Shown here piece after piece: positions 19,712-20,943 of a stretch of DNA of 20,943 bases. The notes under the pieces were generated by a model. It was not told the origin of the DNA. It saw nothing but the letters and a program-made list of their open reading frames with translations, and made no database searches. Position 1 is the stretch's first letter. Each line of letters starts with the position of its first letter. Position numbers and translations under genes: made by a program. The DNA is from CAG-533 sp022779465 (GTDB taxonomy: Bacteria > Bacillota_I > Bacilli_A > RF39 > UBA660). The stretch covers positions 1 to 20,943 of the forward strand of contig JALFTB010000005.1 of the NCBI GenBank assembly GCA_022779465.1, read 5' to 3'.

Positions 19712-20943
19712 AAACGGCTAAGATGACATATGGATTAGTTTTAGTACCTGTTCCACCAACAATAGCTGTTGATTTTATAGCAATAGCTGGTCTTAGATAT
19801 GCTGTTGGATATGCTAAATCTTGAGCAAATAATCTATCAGCATATGTAAATGTTCCATAATAATCACCGCTATATCTAGACGGAGATAATGTCCACCAGT
19901 CATCATTGCTATTAACATATAAATAAAATGAAGTGTTTGAACTGCTACTTGCCCCAGCAAACATTAATTCATCTGCTGTAAGAAGGCCAATTTTATAAGT
20001 TAAAGCACCATTACCTTTAGTTGTATCTGAAACAGTATACTTAGATAAATTACCACCTAAACTATCATTAGGACATATAAGAGATGGTGCAAAAGAATTA
20101 AAGCGAGTATATGCTCCAAAATACTTATTACTAGTATTATAACTTTTATCGTTACACCAAATGACATCTTCTAAATAATCAGTATAAGCACTTAATTTTT
20201 CTTCATACCATGATTCTAATTTTTTTAAGACATCACCTTTGGTAGTATTTTTAAATATTTCACTATAATTATTTTCTTCACTTATTGTTGGTTCGCCGAT
20301 AGCTATAGTATCATCTGAATTTATTTTATTTGAAAGAAGTGTAAAGCTATCATTATATGCTAGTGGAGATTTAATGATTCCACCACTTTTGTACATTAAT
20401 GCAACTGTGTCAGCTGAACCAGCAAATGATTTCATTAGTTTTACTGGAGCGTTTTCACTTTTTAATTTTAAGAATTGTTCTTGATTTGATGATGCGGTAC
20501 AATCGGTAGAATTGTTATTTTGAAGAACTAATTTAATAGCTCCATTACCTGTTACTCTAACGATTCTCCAACACATATTAGCAAACTGAACATAATTATT
20601 ATCTGCACTTCCACGATAATAATAGCTGGTTCCATAATCATCTTGAGTTTTATTTATTCCTTCATTAGTTGTAGCACTTACTTTACCTGGCACAGTTTTA
20701 GGTGAACCGCTACCACTTGTAGATGCCATAATTGTGTCACTTAAGGTGTTTTTCTTGACTACCATTAGTTGGCCAGCAATTCGTATTCCCGTAGATGATG
20801 AAATTGGGAAATAATTTAGTGATGTATTCGTTAATGAAACACCTGAGATACTTAAAGAATATTTGTGAGTAGCATTCTTTTTTGTAAAAGTTCCACTACC
20901 TAGTTTTACTGATGATGAATCGTGAGACAATGCTTGATTAGTT
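19710..20943 (-). CDS. SipW-type surface protein copy C (5' end beyond window)
   Basis: Partial gene, about 410 codons visible; the frame is open to the right edge (codons for T-N-Q-A precede the TTG at 20930, which is not a real start). The visible first part matches copy B: KLGSGTFTKKNATHKYSLSI against LIGTGTFKSKSATHSYNLSI. A different module follows, opening with YYRGSADNNYVQFANMCWRI, then VRVTGNGAIKLVLQN, and closing with DDWWTLSPSRYSG, RLFAQDLAYPTAYLRPAIAI and GTGTKTNPYVI. This layout (YYRG, WRI, LxP, LRPA) is common in uncharacterised surface proteins of gut Firmicutes with DUF6273-like domains. It is probably secreted. No anchor motif is seen at the C-terminus. Confidence 0.8.
   Translation of the reverse strand, partial: TNQALSHDSSSVKLGSGTFTKKNATHKYSLSISGVSLTNTSLNYFPISSSTGIRIAGQLMVVKKNTLSDTIMASTSGSGSPKTVPGKVSATTNEGINKTQDDYGTSYYYRGSADNNYVQFANMCWRIVRVTGNGAIKLVLQNNNSTDCTASSNQEQFLKLKSENAPVKLMKSFAGSADTVALMYKSGGIIKSPLAYNDSFTLLSNKINSDDTIAIGEPTISEENNYSEIFKNTTKGDVLKKLESWYEEKLSAYTDYLEDVIWCNDKSYNTSNKYFGAYTRFNSFAPSLICPNDSLGGNLSKYTVSDTTKGNGALTYKIGLLTADELMFAGASSSSNTSFYLYVNSNDDWWTLSPSRYSGDYYGTFTYADRLFAQDLAYPTAYLRPAIAIKSTAIVGGTGTKTNPYVILAV

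Noticed and set aside
20928..20930. TTG at 20930 as the start of copy C
   Set aside because: The frame stays open to the window edge, and the first visible residues align with the middle of copy B (around residue 125), so the true start lies outside.

Overview
The window comes from a low-GC Firmicute. It is AT-rich throughout and has short spacers, strong sigma-A type promoters and ribosome binding sites built on AGGTG. TGA is used as a real stop (for example in the ireB gene, the TrhP1-like gene and the hypothetical gene before lepA), and tryptophan is TGG, so this is the standard code and not the mycoplasma code. The gene content (IreB, YrzB/DUF1292, TrmR/TrhP, SipW-type surface proteins with DUF285 or WWTLSP/LRPA modules) fits an uncultured gut Bacilli or Erysipelotrichia/RF39-like lineage. 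That placement is an inference.

The backbone, on the minus strand, preserves a gene order known from Bacillus subtilis: ireB (yrzL), ruvX (yrrK), yrzB (DUF1292), mltG (yrrL), trmR (yrrM), two U32-type trhP genes (yrrN, yrrO) and greA, at about 10918 down to 5727. In B. subtilis alaS sits directly before this block and udk lies between yrrO and greA. Here udk is absent, and alaS (17456-19201) is separated from ireB by lepA, hemW and two surface-protein genes. The block combines cell-wall synthesis (MltG), PASTA-kinase signalling (IreB) and wobble-uridine hydroxylation and methylation of tRNA (TrhP, TrmR).

Other housekeeping genes are tig (trigger factor), greA, hemW, lepA and alaS. The AlaRS is a short form of 581 residues. 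It has the catalytic core and the zinc editing core but lacks the beta-barrel and C-Ala domains. A two-HTH SpoIIID-like regulator is encoded 2 bases before it.

Accessory content: (1) three members of a SipW-cognate-type surface protein family, at the left edge (cut), in the middle (complete) and at the right edge (cut). They share the N-terminal module but differ in the C-terminal module. Two of them also share a conserved promoter cassette of about 180 bp, and one copy has eight G in the -35/-10 spacer. (2) A type I membrane protein with a cohesin-like domain and two cadherin-like domains. (3) An isolated rnfC-rnfD-like pair that lacks the recognisable flavin and nucleotide motifs. (4) The only plus-strand operon, three small soluble proteins of unknown function that look like diverged paralogues (4001-5715).

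Transcription units are tightly packed. Most rho-independent terminators enclose or touch the stop codon, and the next promoter often starts in or just after the terminator's T-tract. No tRNA, rRNA, CRISPR array or insertion sequence was seen, and no gene-free stretch exceeds about 230 bases.
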